DNA of 64,000 nt from Nectonema munidae (GCA_030549495.1 JAUIRK010000752.1:19132-83131); one strand, 5' to 3'; shown: positions 35,901 through 44,244, numbered from the stretch's first letter. The notes: a model not told the origin generated them from the sequence alone. Made by a program: numbers and translations.

Positions 35901-38680
35901 TGTGTGATAAAAATCCATAAGAGCTTTTAAAATTAAATATATATTTTTTTATCACTACAGCAAGATTTATTTTATTGTTAAAGTGGTTTAAAATAGGATT
36001 ATTCTAAGCAAATTTTTAGTGCAACTAGATCTCCAGGTATACAACTGGTTCAAGGACAACTGCCCCTTGTTGGACAACTCTAAATGTCAACGATATATAG
36101 TAGAAATTATACACAATAACAAGGAAAGTTATTTATTTAAGAGATGAATTGAAAGACGAAAACAAATTAAAGTGTTAAGATATTAAACTTCGGTTAGCAC
36201 ATCACGGTGTTCTATATATTATTTAATGAGTTTAAATATTGCCGCTTCTTTATCCTGATAACAGTAATGGGGAAACTTGATAGAAAGGAATGAGGCTTAT
36301 TTAAGTTAGACTGTCATGAATCGAGATATTTATACACCATTGCAAGCAAGTAGGTTGAACCGAATATTTAAATAAATAATAGAGAATAAAAGAAAATTAG
36401 TGACTATAATTCCAGATAAATTGCAATGATATCACACTTACTGCTACATACAATTAAACGTGGTTCAGTTGGAAAATGCAAAAATAATAAGAAATGATAT
36501 CAAATTAGCTAGATGAATTCTATCTCAACATTATATAACTAATGTGCTGACAGTTTTGTAGGCGAATTTGTTTATAACGAAATTCTCCAGGTGCAGTCCA
36601 ATTACAATATAACTCCTATCCCAGATTACTGTGAGGATAAGCGCAGTGATATATGCTTGCGTGTGTATAAAACTATACTGTATTCGGTAAAAAGATTGAA
36701 ATCACGAAATTCGTTAAGTTGATCAGGAGTGTATTGGTTTAATAGTAACATTGCTATGCTGGCCCGACCGCTTATTCACAGTTCGAAATCGTCAATTTTC
36801 TTTTAATTTCCACTTCTATTTGAAGAATTCGTTTGAATTGTACTTCGTTTTTACTAGTATTTACATCATTGATGCGTACCAAGGTCTCAGAGTGTATGAA
36901 ATTGATTTACGCTACCTAAATCTAATCCAACACTCGGTATAGTTGAGATTTAAATGTTAAACGTAGATGAGCTCCAATTCTTTGTTACACACTTCTCCAT
37001 AACTTTGGTTCAATTTATATTTAGAAAAAACACTAGTGGTAAATTTTAATCCTTTAAAAACATCCACAATACACTTTATTATACTTAAACTTTAGTCTTA
37101 TTTTGGTTACACAATTTTTAAGTGGAAACAGCGAAGCCTCATCCTCTTTTAACTTTTCCACATCGTCTTCAGGAAAATCGAATGAACGCATTTTTGATTT
37201 TACAGAGGCCTTTGAAAACGTGCAAAAGGGTTGTGGCGAGATGGAAGAAGTCTCAGCACACGCGAAGAACAGACACCGCAAAGACGATGAGCACTTGTTC
37301 AACGAAAGCTTCGAACTGAGGAGAACAAAAGAAGCATTGCAAAAACTGCAAAACGTTAAAGAGTTTTACTTGAACAAGAATAATGAGACCAAAAATGAAG
37401 CGAGTGTCTATGATAACAACAACAACAACAACAACAACACCTCTCTCTTCTCCTGTTATGATTCTCCCTTTGATGAGTTGGCCAGAGAAGAGAGGAGCAG
37501 GTGTGAGTGCGACAAAATATCGTGCAATAAATTCTACTCGTACAGAGATGTCATAAGTAAGTATTCACATCTTTCTCCTCCTAAAAAGAAGATGTTGAAT
37601 TCAATAGCGCTTAATTCAAACCACTTGCATTTTTCTTCGAATGGCGTGGGCGAAAATAAGAATCCTACGTCGGTGTCGTCTATTTCATCTTCTTTAGAAA
37701 ATATTGCGATTGATAAAGGAATCCGTGATAAAAGAGGTTCTTACAAATTCTTGAGTCGCGATGAAATGCGAGATAGAATCGTTAGTATGGATGCCTTCAA
37801 CCTACATAACAATTTTCACAAGCGAAACTACAGTTTTCGAGAAGTTCCCCAAAACTGTTTTCAGCAACGCTACCATTACTATGGTTCTCCCAAGAATTCG
37901 CCCTCCTGCAAGAGTTTTTCCTGCGCCTCCCCTCACCAACTTCAAAAGAATTGGCCAAAGTTCAACGAAGAAACCTTATACGAAAACAAACTCACTCTTC
38001 TAGAACAAGACTTAATCAAGCTAATCGGTAGTGACGAGCATTTTTCTCCTTTATCCCCGTCTTCTATCAGAAGTAATTCCATTACCAAGTCTCTATATCA
38101 CAAAGCAAAAAGTGTTCAAAGCATTAAGTCATTTCAAGAAAAACGTGGCCTCACTTCTTCTTCCTTCAATAAGAATGAACAGGGAGAATCTATCACACCC
38201 GCTTCCAACAAGAAAAAGCCGCTCCACGTCAGCAATTTGTCCCTCAAGTTTCCCGAGTCAAACTTCAATGGCTCTATCAACGATGCCTACGTCCCTCCAA
38301 CTCAGCCAAGCTTCTCTCAAAACGAAGAGTGGGATATTCTTGTTCAAAATGCGAGCGAATCCATTAACAATAGAGAATTTAGCAACGACAACAATACCTT
38401 GAAACAATACAACGCTGCCATCCACCCGGACGACTTCGAAACGTTGGACAAGCTGAATAAACTGCAGAAAAAATGCAATGCACTTGAACACTCCCTCAAC
38501 AAGGAAAAGTTAGTCAAAGACTTCATGACTAAGGCGATGAAGAGTTTGGTAGAAGATAATAAAGACTTGAAAGAAGACAATCGAAGACTGAAGTATGAAT
38601 CACAAAGTGCTATTCAACAATGCAGTAAATTGAAACACTTTATTTTTAACAACTTCACCGCCTCGAAAAAATACAGCTGA
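11638..38680 (+). CDS. SIPA1L: SIPA1L/SPAR-family Rap GTPase-activating protein, 15 coding exons
   Basis: Family role: SIPA1L proteins switch off Rap GTPases and act at junctions, synapses and the actin cytoskeleton. The exons listed below join to 4,380 nt (1,459 codons plus stop), with matching phase at every junction. Order of parts: Ser/Asn-rich N-terminus (residues 1-250) including the SIPA1L-type FAHFD, TGASAA and FxNEIGGE motifs; RapGAP domain (about 315-620) with FHVSTLLP and [10 protein letters not shown], the Asn near residue 533 being the catalytic asparagine thumb; a SIPA1L-specific domain (about 655-790) with IIGW and LKVFY; PDZ domain (about 793-880); a long polar region with an eight-Asn run; and a C-terminal heptad coiled coil (about 1395-1450). 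Vertebrate SIPA1L proteins have about 1,700-1,800 residues; the shortening is mainly in the N-terminus. The exact start is the least certain point. Domain order and exon joins were read by eye from remembered family sequences. Confidence 0.93.
12657..13172. mobile_element. Non-autonomous hAT-like element in SIPA1L intron 1
   Basis: Left end CAGGGTTTCTCAAGCTC, right end read inward CAGGGTCTCTAAAAGGGCCC. The subterminal GTGGGCTCC and GGGCCC text is typical of short hAT copies. No coding region and no clean 8-bp target duplication, so it is old or the ends are slightly misplaced. Confidence 0.5.
13553..13940. mobile_element. MITE with inverted ends and TA flanks, SIPA1L intron 1
   Basis: TATATACCATTTTTAGTTCT and then ATTTTGTCT on the left return inverted at 13905-13940. 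The interior is nearly pure A/T, with a T-rich left half and an A-rich right half that could fold back on each other. The forward open frame in the left half is chance. Confidence 0.65.
13973..14171. repeat. Fold-back repeat with CTAGTC ends
   Basis: CTAGTCCAAATCTCCGAAAA on the left and its inverse TTTTCGGTGATTCTGACTAG on the right. Between them, short units such as ACCAAAATCTCC and its inverse GGAGATTTTGGT repeat several times. It is a nested palindrome rather than a simple MITE, 33 bp from the previous element. Confidence 0.6.
14905..15343 (+). CDS. SIPA1L: SIPA1L coding exon 2
   Basis: Follows the acceptor TTTTATAG. It carries the SIPA1L signatures [13 protein letters not shown] and FSNEIGGE, separated by Ser/Gln-rich sequence. 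It ends in phase 1 before GTAATC; the split codon AGT (Ser) joins exon 3. The donor was chosen because it is the only nearby GT with the phase exon 3 requires. Confidence 0.85.
15773..15994 (+). CDS. SIPA1L: SIPA1L coding exon 3
   Basis: Acceptor TTTTAG before GTAAAACTGC; donor AAAG|GTGAGA, phase 1. Encodes the approach to the RapGAP domain, ending [19 protein letters not shown], the equivalent of the vertebrate segment EHVDLGAYYYRKFF. The intron before it is 429 bp. Confidence 0.88.
16889..17022 (+). CDS. SIPA1L: SIPA1L coding exon 4 (RapGAP start)
   Basis: Encodes [20 protein letters not shown] and then YRIIVRSCE, matching the family pattern HxNYxxxDExLGPVAVSI and YRIIFRTSE. Acceptor TTCTTAG, donor GAA|GTACGT, phase 0. 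It is followed by a 62-bp intron. Confidence 0.93.
17085..17276 (+). CDS. SIPA1L: SIPA1L coding exon 5 (RapGAP)
   Basis: Begins [15 protein letters not shown], the counterpart of vertebrate LMTLRGSVLEDAIPS, and continues through [20 protein letters not shown]. Acceptor CTTCAAG; donor ACT|GTAATT, phase 0 at both ends. A longer open frame runs on into the intron, but the next family block is found in exon 6. Confidence 0.92.
18348..18541 (-). repeat. Minisatellite element with conserved core, copy 1 (SIPA1L intron 5)
   Basis: On the reverse strand: 28-bp-type units (consensus halves GATGATTCATCTCC and AACCTGTATACTAC), a core of about 88 bp starting TGTTCAACTTTCTGTTCA and including AGATGTAAGATTTGATATAC and CATAAGTTATTACCTATATA, then further units in the same direction. 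Order and spacing match copy 2 at 63300-63660. It ends about 130 bp before exon 6. Confidence 0.7.
18669..18747 (+). CDS. SIPA1L: SIPA1L coding exon 6 (RapGAP)
   Basis: Encodes [21 protein letters not shown], with the conserved pattern VGxxYCKxGQxxEEEMYNN. Acceptor GCTTTTAG, donor AATG|GTAATT, phase 1. At 79 bp it is the shortest coding exon, and is too short to stand out as an open frame. Confidence 0.92.
18805..18903 (+). CDS. SIPA1L: SIPA1L coding exon 7 (RapGAP)
   Basis: Encodes [20 protein letters not shown] and then KYGGELDLK, close to vertebrate [20 protein letters not shown]. It lies after a 57-bp intron. Donor AAAC|GTATTG, phase 1; the split codon with exon 8 is CAA (Gln). The following intron is 7,076 bp, the longest in the gene. 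Confidence 0.93.
19560..19777 (-). CDS. Thyroglobulin type-1 domain exon, antisense inside SIPA1L intron 7
   Basis: Encodes one thyroglobulin type-1 repeat, a Cys-rich module used as a cathepsin-type protease inhibitor or in secreted matrix proteins. Visible in order: RRC (Cys1), [15 protein letters not shown] (Cys2 and Cys3 around GQF), [15 protein letters not shown] (the CWCVD-G-GT core with Phe for Trp), and a final Cys just before the stop. A reverse-strand acceptor ATTTAG lies immediately upstream of 19777 and splits a codon, so this is probably a 3'-terminal exon. The alternative start at 19787 would give a 75-residue protein with no signal peptide, unusual for this extracellular domain. 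No upstream exons were identified in the 6 kb toward 26 kb. Confidence 0.7.
19882..20016 (+). mobile_element. Diverged tRNA-derived SINE in SIPA1L intron 7
   Basis: Head with GTGTGGCTGGTTTCGATG and B box GGGTTCCAATCC, then a body with CGACATAAGC and GGTGAAACCATTC ending CCATCTTTACCTC. Same layout as the other SINEs, with much substitution. Confidence 0.55.
20135..20329 (+). other. Unassigned open frame in SIPA1L intron 7
   Basis: Encodes [19 protein letters not shown] followed by [14 protein letters not shown] and a polar tail. The composition looks protein-like and three Cys are present, but the frame is short and has no recognisable family or clear splice sites. It could be an exon of a nested gene or chance. 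Confidence 0.15.
21122..21290. mobile_element. TTAA MITE remnant joined to a hAT-like terminus
   Basis: From TTAACCCGTTAACGACCAG to about 21228 this is a reverse-orientation member of the TTAACCGGTTATCGACC family, with its far end eroded. From 21229 to 21290 the reverse strand reads CAGGAGTCACCAAACCACCG and then GATCAGATTCGGCCCGCG. That is a hAT-type terminus of the kind rich in GGCC near the end. Similar GGGCCAG and GGCCGG text at 20895-20940 may be the rest of the hAT-like element. Confidence 0.5.
22440..22960. other. GC-richer stretch without coding frame, SIPA1L intron 7
   Basis: Noticeably less AT-rich than its surroundings, without a long open frame on either strand. It contains a hairpin, GCCTCGGA and TTCTGAGGC around a short loop, near 22493-22516. 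Probably a decayed repeat or an RNA-derived copy; not identified. Confidence 0.3.
23531..23656. mobile_element. piggyBac-type MITE, TTAACCGGTTATCGACC family, full copy
   Basis: TTAACCGGTTATCGACCACA on the left and TCTGACCGATAACGGGTTAA on the right form inverted ends around 126 bp, with TTAA at both sides. The interior contains a second TTAA (GCTTTTTAATACAAATC), which is the target used in the nested copy at 28050-28309. Confidence 0.75.
23884..23921 (-). mobile_element. hAT-like terminus fragment
   Basis: On the reverse strand CAGTGGTTGCCAACCTGCGG followed by TTCATGGACCCTAGG, a classic hAT end. The rest of the element was not delimited; it presumably extends to lower coordinates. Confidence 0.5.
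24650..24778. mobile_element. piggyBac-type MITE (TTAACCCTTTGAGGACC family)
   Basis: Left CAACCCTTTGACGACCAAAA and right TTGTCCTCAAAGGGTTAA form inverted ends. TTAA is kept on the right and has changed to TCAA on the left. The 129-bp interior holds GCAATTTTATATATCTAAGG and is non-coding. Confidence 0.65.
24944..25046. mobile_element. piggyBac-type MITE, TTAACCGGTTATCGACC family, internally deleted
   Basis: TTAACAGGCTTTCGACCACA on the left, then TACAAATCTGCTTTAAATTA and GATATCGTCGGATTATTCTA on the right, ending GGTTAA. Slightly shorter than the full copy at 23531-23656. Confidence 0.62.
25549..25620 (+). mobile_element. Possible pogo/Tigger-like terminus
   Basis: TACAGTCAAACCTATATTAA at 25554 resembles the TACAGTCAAACCT start found in many pogo/Tc1-related elements. 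No inverted partner was seen, so only one end or a remnant is present. Confidence 0.25.
25980..26241 (+). CDS. SIPA1L: SIPA1L coding exon 8 (RapGAP catalytic core)
   Basis: The best-conserved exon. It contains [27 protein letters not shown] with the catalytic asparagine intact, and [12 protein letters not shown]. Nothing indicates loss of GAP activity. Acceptor TTCTTTTAG, donor ACAA|GTAACC, phase 2. Confidence 0.97.
26745..26872 (-). mobile_element. hAT-like terminus fragment in SIPA1L intron 8
   Basis: On the reverse strand CAGGTTGTTTTCCCAACGGG followed by GTCCAATCCC, then GGGGCTCCACGGAC and GGGGTCCATAAAG. These repeated GGGGTCC blocks are typical of hAT subterminal regions. Left partner not found. 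Confidence 0.5.
27550..27656 (+). CDS. SIPA1L: SIPA1L coding exon 9 (RapGAP end)
   Basis: Encodes [20 protein letters not shown] and then FRSFILAK, matching VAVTRSKDVPSFGPPIPKG and FRDFLLAK in vertebrates. Acceptor GCATTTAG, donor AAAG|GTAAGA, phase 1. Confidence 0.94.
28050..28309. mobile_element. piggyBac-type MITE with a related copy inserted in it
   Basis: The outer copy runs from TTAACCGGTTATCGACCACA (28050) to CTCAGCGGGTTAA (28309). It is interrupted at its internal TTAA by a second member, 28114-28250, whose ends are TTAACCCGTTTACGATCAG and GTATTTGGGTTAA. Past the insert the outer sequence resumes with TACAAATCTTCTGC, as in the uninterrupted copy. Confidence 0.75.
29544..29681 (+). 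CDS. SIPA1L: SIPA1L coding exon 10
   Basis: Begins [20 protein letters not shown], the counterpart of [20 protein letters not shown], the helix at the end of the RapGAP fold. Acceptor ATTTTAG, donor TTTTGT|AAGT read as T|GTAAGT, phase 1. The split codon TCT (Ser) leads into exon 11. Confidence 0.9.
30941..31341 (+). CDS. SIPA1L: SIPA1L coding exon 11 (SIPA1L-specific domain)
   Basis: Encodes [45 protein letters not shown] and [11 protein letters not shown] in that order. This matches the SIPA1L module with KKKEK, GAIVWAV, DVIGWTS, LKIFYGRG and IVQRLKVMT between the GAP and PDZ domains. Acceptor TTCACTTTAG, donor GGC|GTAAAT, phase 0. Confidence 0.93.
31765..31895 (+). mobile_element. Diverged tRNA-derived SINE remnant in SIPA1L intron 11
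   Basis: The body GCTTTCTTTGCTCATAGTTC followed by GACACATACACTAC and TTTGATGGAAAAACGCC aligns with the copy at 3371-3513 (CCTCTTTCCTCATAGTTCG and TCTCGATGAAACTCC). The tRNA-like head is badly eroded. Confidence 0.5.
32537..32674 (+). CDS. SIPA1L: SIPA1L coding exon 12 (PDZ, first half)
   Basis: Encodes [14 protein letters not shown], then [20 protein letters not shown] and RIIE. The GALGF is the PDZ carboxylate-binding loop; family counterparts are LRRNGLGQLGFHV and AWQAGLRQGSRLVE. The upstream AG at 32535-32536 keeps the PDZ first strand in frame; a second AG at 32564-32565 would break the phase. Donor GAA|GTATTA, phase 0. Confidence 0.88.
32780..33301 (-). other. Two further reverse-strand open frames, possible exons with 33436-34101
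   Basis: The frame at 33119-33301 contains [20 protein letters not shown] and ends [11 protein letters not shown]. The frame at 32780-32995 contains [20 protein letters not shown] and ends LVTTDSSK. Both read like ordinary globular protein rather than the Lys/Asn/Ile/Phe-rich text of chance frames here. I could not fix splice sites joining them or name the protein. Confidence 0.25.
33436..34101 (-). CDS. Unassigned open frame of 222 codons, antisense in SIPA1L intron 12
   Basis: An uninterrupted frame of 666 bp, open to about 34128 if translation continues upstream. It starts [15 protein letters not shown] and ends DIKICPEKH. It is rich in Leu and amphipathic helices with scattered Cys and has no transmembrane run or motif I recognise. 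No good ATG begins it, so it may be an internal exon. Two more reverse-strand frames follow at 33119-33301 and 32780-32995 and could be later exons. The length, well-mixed amino-acid use and lower AT content argue against chance. It could instead be an exapted or decayed transposon gene: a hAT-like fragment lies just upstream at 34655-34927. Confidence 0.4.
   Translation of the reverse strand: MRRHATKSVDLITSSVLELCLSDLSPEAQLLGQGDNQIAILPISQPYLEHKTWLQRKLAIEKFIDHLHCTCEKIELVLKSLETCYSIPLFEYSKKFLYQGCQVSQTVKRSTRMISRSNHLFDTLSSRIGTIQTNGLSLSSMYIKPQIEHTLFSVLSLLELSYSLPSNNLLYLAFLTLPMQLGILDPLTNFISLVNCCEVHYHELYTSLLAFLDIKICPEKH
34655..34927 (-). pseudogene. hAT-like transposase fragment
   Basis: Reverse-strand frame containing [20 protein letters not shown] followed by FAHIL. 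The DEST-centred motif followed by a hydrophobic strand is the usual start of the hAT catalytic core (DEST, then a strand ending in Arg). Only about 90 codons survive and no element ends were located. A second frame (34521-34718) overlaps its end. Assignment rests on this one motif. Confidence 0.35.
35419..35537 (+). CDS. SIPA1L: SIPA1L coding exon 13 (PDZ, second half)
   Basis: Encodes [20 protein letters not shown] and then [14 protein letters not shown], matching ICKVAVVTLTHDQMIDLLRT and SVTVKVVIIPP. It completes the PDZ fold. Donor CGAAA|GTAACA, phase 2, followed by a 58-bp intron. Confidence 0.9.
35596..35757 (+). CDS. SIPA1L: SIPA1L coding exon 14
   Basis: Encodes [20 protein letters not shown] and a Lys/Ser-rich stretch ending IVLRSSS. 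Acceptor CTCGTTTAG, donor TTCCAA|GTAACG, phase 2, which matches exon 15. No family block is recognised; it is placed by phase, position and open frame. Confidence 0.75.
37096..38680 (+). CDS. SIPA1L: SIPA1L coding exon 15 (last exon)
   Basis: One long polar exon of 1,585 bp with many Ser, Asn and Lys. An AAC-repeat run near 37411-37440 encodes eight consecutive Asn. The last 70 residues form heptads: [18 protein letters not shown] and [18 protein letters not shown], followed by FIFNNF. This resembles the SIPA1L C-terminal coiled coil that ends near FTEWFFNTI. Acceptor AACTTTAG; stop TGA at 38678. Confidence 0.9.
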
Positions 38681-38808
38681 GAACTCTTTTTATGCAAAAA
38701 GAAGAAAGCCAACCTCTGGTAATAAAATAATTCATATTCTTTAACAACGATTTCAAAGAGTAAGAATACCAATATACATATATAGTCATACATCATCTAT
38801 ATATACTA

Positions 38809-38814
38809 AATAAA
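38809..38814 (+). terminator. Probable polyadenylation signal of SIPA1L
   Basis: A canonical AATAAA 129 nt after the SIPA1L stop codon, followed within 20 nt by T-rich sequence. In an AT-rich genome the hexamer is common, so position is the main support. Confidence 0.5.
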
Positions 38815-41131
38815 GTTATTTTTGTATACTAATTATATTCGTTTTCCTCAACACTATACGATCGGAATTTTTTTATCAAAAGCTTCAATAAAATCTTATT
38901 GAAAAAAAAGACAAAACAAATAACTATTATAGAAAAAGCCACATATTTTATTTAATAAAGATAAAATGACAACTACAACTGTAGAAAGATATTAAAACTC
39001 TGAAAATTTTAATATCCATTCTCATAAACATTCCAATAAAAAGATATAAATTCAAGTTCCCTCAGTTGATGCATCTACTCCTTCTAGTGTTGTCTATAAA
39101 CTCCATGTTTAAATAGTAAGCTTTTTATTGTTTTATTTTTTCGATTATTACAACCAAAAATTACTTCAGAAAAATGGGCGTCCTCACATTTCGATTTTTT
39201 TTTGTATTTTAATTAAAATGCATAAAAGTCAAGAATTGATAGTTTTTAAAATTATTTACATCTAACATATCGGCTGAGTAATTCCACTACTAAAATTATT
39301 ACCCATAACACTCCATTTTTTAGAGTTAATTTTGTTAAAAAAATTAAAACACTACAATCACTTATTTTTTCTTTAAAAATTAAAAGTTAAACTCACTTTT
39401 TATGTGTTTCAACCATTTTTATGCAGAATTTACAAGGACTTGTGCGCGTTGTGATCCACCTTGAGCATCCTATTACTTAAAAGACTGGACAATGTCAATG
39501 TGTTTGCTCAGCTAAGCCATGCTCGTGTCCACTGCGGAAAGTCATTTCGTTGTCTCCATTTTTTTTAATCTTTGCCAGATATAGTTGTTTCGAATAATTC
39601 AAAGCTAGTCTAAAGAAAGCTTTAGTACATATGCATCCCTATTGATTTGCGTTTCCATTTTATTTTATCCTTCCTAATAATAAAAAACGAAAAATGAAGA
39701 AACTTTAGGCAGATAATTCTTTTATTTCTGATTATCCTGTACCCTCTAACAAACAAGTCTTAACATATTTCAATTGACATTACTTACGACCTCCATCATA
39801 GACATGCACACAGCATGTGACAAGCATGACCTAATATTCTACCTCTCTTTCTTCTCATTTCATTAAATATAACTTAAATTAAATTATCTATACACGTACT
39901 CTATTCTGTTTAGAGATTATTTAATGATAGATTTATTAAGTGCTATCCATTTATACTTAAAACAAAAAACCACACAAACACACATTCTGTCTACAAAGCA
40001 GAGACGAATCCTAAAAAATTGATCTATGTAGGATTTTATTTTCCTAAAAGTATAATCTATGTCGCACGGAAAAATGAGCTCACGACAATTGAGCACGAGG
40101 CATTTATTAAATAAAGATAAAAAATATATTTTTAAAATGTAGATGTCTAACATAATGTTTTACTAATTTATGATGAATTGGAAGTAAGAAAAGGTTAGTG
40201 TCCGATAAAAGATTTACAATAAATAAGTTATGCTAATTTTATTAATCCATGTTTCAAATGTTATGCACAAAAAAGCGAAAACTTAATAATGTATATGTTC
40301 CGATCATTTTGTCCATCTATGCCCATACACTTAAAATAGAAACTAGATAGATTCCAATAATTTTATTAATTCATTTCTATACTATAAACCTATTGTGTAC
40401 AAAAAGTATGCTTTTGTGGGCCAAATTGTCACGGGGTCATTCGTTGGTTCGCGATAAACTATATACAAAATTAGTGTCGATGAAGGCTTGTTATCAAGAG
40501 CCGGGTTGGTTACTCTTCTATAGGGTACGCGCCAAATATAGTCTTTTCTGATGATGATGCGCCAAAAAATTTTTATTCTTTTTTTGCTAAATATTAAAAG
40601 TCTCACGGATAGTCTCATAAAAAATTTTTAATGAAGAAAGACATGAATGACCCATCCACCTTTGGCGCATGCTCTGTGAAATTGCCATTGCTGATTTTGA
40701 GGACGGGTTAGCAACAATCTTGAGCTGCTGGTCGCTTTGAAATCGCCCTAGAGCCGCAATAAAATTCGATGAAAAATTTTAAAATCAGATTAGTAAATCG
40801 CAAACACATATGTCTCATTCAATGTACTTGGATAAAAATTATAATTTTTATTATCCGAAGCTTACAAAAAGAAGTTGGAGAAAACACTTCATTAGACTTG
40901 TTTTAGCTTGACTGAACAATCTATGCGCTTGAGGTCAAATAGTTCATTGAAATTTTTATTGAAAGAGAGGAAAACAGTCACGTCGTGGATTCTGTACAGT
41001 ACGAGGCTGTAAACCAAAAAGTAGAGAGAAGATGTGACCCCTTTAAAAATTCATTTGTAAAAAACATATAAGATTAGTATGTCCTTCTTGACACACTCTT
41101 TCATGGGTCGTCCTTGTACATTTGTTCTATA
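38815..41131. other. Intergenic, SIPA1L 3' side
   Basis: No gene is supported. AT-rich DNA, with a less AT-rich patch at 40380-40760 whose reverse strand has a 78-codon frame (RVPYRRVTNPALDNKPSS) that I cannot assign; it may be a decayed transposon. Confidence 0.5.
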
Positions 41132-41139
41132 CTTTAACT

Positions 41140-43008
41140 CAAGGGCGCACATCGGGGGGGGGGGGGCGAAAATGACCTTCACCCCCAATAATTTTCTATA
41201 AGTAAGAGTTGCTTTAGCTTGTTTATAAAACATGTATGATGATCGCATTATAAGATGTAATGAATACATGATAATGTAAGATAAGAGAATAAAAGAGGAA
41301 ATGCAGACTTTCGAGTCAAACATATTTTACAAACGATGTGAGAGCTATATAATAATAATGTTCAGCTATTCAAATTAATCACAGAGATTTTTTTGAAAAA
41401 ATTTAGTTTCATCAATACACCAAACATTTTGCAAATATGAAAATTTGTTTGTTTTTAAATGAAAGAAAAATAGGTTTCAATCGTTACAATTTTATATCAA
41501 TGAATATTGTCAGACTCGCGTTAAAAAAAATTTTCAACAAAGGTCAATCTTTTTACGTTTGTTACATTTTGTAACATTTGAAAACTTTAATTTTTTCAAG
41601 TCAAGAAATTTTTGTTCAATAGCTATTTGGGAATGAATATTTTGACTAGCTATTCAGTTTAAAAGCAAAAATACTGTATTTGTTTAATATTTGAGCAGAG
41701 ATATTTTTTATAATGTTCGATTGTTAAATTTTGTAAGTAACACTGTGCATAATTAAATCATTTTTTTAAGAAAATTTGTTGATTATTATAATAAAAATAT
41801 AATATCGAAACAAAATGTTTCAGTTGTTAAAAATGTACTTGATCTATTTATGACAGCTGTCAGAATTTTATTTGTAGACAGAGAAATAGTCAAAAAAACG
41901 CAATGATTTTCTTGTTCTCGTATACTATGATTTTTATGATTTATGTTAGTTTAAATGGTTTTTTTATTATGATTTTGTGTTCTTAGACTTAAATAATTTT
42001 ATGAAAAGTGATTAAACTACTATTTTTTGTATACTTTAATTCCTTACAAAATGTAAAAATGACAAACGTTACCAAATCACCCTATAAAGGTTAGCTACTT
42101 CAACGTTGGCATCTGCTGCTTATAAAAACTTGAAATATCAAATAAAGTGCCGATAAACTATCTCATTTTTATGCCTCTAATTATTTTGAGAAGACAGTTT
42201 CATTTTAAATTAGTGAAAATTGCTTTATTAGTTTATTTTGTCTCCTTTCTGTCTTATGTTAATTATGTAGCAAATTTTTCCATTTTGAGTAAAAGGCATC
42301 GTGGGTGTGTTTTCATTGACAAGGCACTGATGTACCGCTTGTCAAACTATGAACAATTTGGTATCATTTTTAGTTTTTGTTGAAGCTCTATAACTTTTTC
42401 TGATAGACTTTTTTTGATGCTGAGAAAAATGAAGTAATGCAATCTTAATTTATTGTTTGATTTTTGTTTGCACAATTTTATCTTTATTTTATACATTTTT
42501 TTGAGAGTCTAACTAACTTACACTTATTCTTAAACACTAAAAAGAATGAAAAAATTCTAATACGGTTTTCTAACTTTAGTTCTGTTTTACATTTTTGATA
42601 GTATTTACCTCAGAAAAGTTAATTTGGATGTGTTTTTTTTAATTTATTTTTCTTAATAAAACATTTTCATTTTTTAGAAAGAAATGTAACAACTGAAAAT
42701 TAATAATGTTTTTTTTCATTCAATAAAATTCCCAATTTTTATTGTTAATAGATATCTTTACCCCTTTCTACACATAATTTGGAGATGGTGTGCATCTATT
42801 TGAAGTGAGAAAGAAGGAGCTATATATAAGTCCTCATGCATTGTTGGCGTTAAACTTAATAGGGCGGGGGTTAAACTTTACATTAAGCTTAATTAAGAAT
42901 GAAATAGAATAGACAAGAGAGGAGTATGAATTCAGAAAAATTTGTTGTCTTTTTTGGAAGACGCTTGAAAGCCCCCTCCTCCCAATAATTTCAAAGATGT
43001 GCGCCCTG
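41140..43008. mobile_element. Non-autonomous hAT element A1, 1.87 kb
   Basis: Ends CAAGGGCGCACATC plus a run of 12 G on the left and, read inward, CAGGGCGCACATCTTTGAAA on the right. The flanks CTTTAACT (41132-41139) and CTTTGACT (43009-43016) are an 8-bp target duplication with one change. The interior is AT-rich with no transposase. It is homologous over most of its length to the element at 53353-55946, including a SINE fragment at 42291-42365. Confidence 0.85.
42291..42365 (-). mobile_element. SINE fragment inside hAT element A1
   Basis: GTGTGTTTTCATTGACAAGG then CACTGATGTACCGCTTGTCA matches the tail of the SINE at 4631-4776. The tRNA-like head has been lost through a deletion, while element A2 retains it. 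Confidence 0.7.
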
Positions 43009-43016
43009 CTTTGACT

Positions 43017-44244
43017 ATATTTTATACATATACCTACAATAAATGTCTGCATTTTTCTGTTTATTCTTTCATAAAAAAACAAAATGCTTCAAAATAAATG
43101 ATATTTTTTATTTAAATGTCACATTTTACGTAAAGATTGAAAAACTGTTACAGTTATGTAGGACAGAACTAGGCATTGGTCGACAACAGCCAAAGTAAAT
43201 GTATACTTTTTTCTTGTGTGATTCATTTTTTACATTTTTTGATAAAATTTTCAGTCATGTGAATTTTATAAAGGTGTTAAAAAGTATAAACTGTTTCATT
43301 TAGAATTCAAACATTTTTTTCCAAATTAACTCTCTGATAATTGTTTGATATTAGAAATTTTTTTGAAATGATGTTTATTTATACAATATACATACTGTAC
43401 ACATAAAATTTTCAATTTATAATTACTCTTAATTTTACTTTATAAATTTGGGTTCTTCATAATTATAATAAATATACCTACTTTTCCTGGTGAAAAATAA
43501 AAAAGTAGATGTTCTAAGATGGACATAATATTTCCTACATAAGAAATTCTACGAATTTTGTAAAAACGAAAGATATTTGGAAATTTTTTAGAAAGTAACT
43601 ACTCATTCACTTAAAATGGCGTAACGCATTTTTTTTATTTTTACTAAACTTAAATGCAAGGGGTAAATTAATTCATTTTTTTCTTAGAAATTGTTTTAGA
43701 CTTAAAGTCAATTTTTGATTTTGTTACAATAAACTTGGATTTTTTTATTTTCTTCTATAGATGACGTTAATATTTTTTTATTTGGTGTAAAAATGAGCCT
43801 TCAAAATGTTCTAGATATTTTAATTTTAAAAATTCTTGGAAATCAAACTGAGTAAAAACGGTATATAAACTATTTTTCACAAAACGGGAAAAAATTTTCA
43901 CTCTTTTTCTATACGCGTAGTAATTAGATAACTTTGAGAAACACTTCATTTAAAAAAAACTATAAATGTTTCATTAAAAAATTTTTCTGTTCGATGATGC
44001 TACTACTAAAAAAAATCAAGTTGAAAATTTAAATGGAGCATAAAGCCATAATTCGTCCTACGTGGGTTAAACTTCGATATATTTCTACTTTTCAATAGAA
44101 TTTAACTTTATTCAAACCAAGAAACAGGACTAGAGTTTAACAGACTATTGAGATGTGACGATAGCGTAAAAATCCTACAATGAACATTCAAATAAATGCG
44201 CTATAAGGACTTATCGCAAAAAAAAGCATATTTTAAAATATAAT
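43017..44244. other. Intergenic between hAT A1 and HEATR5
   Basis: AT-rich DNA. No gene, repeat ends or RNA gene recognised. Confidence 0.5.
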
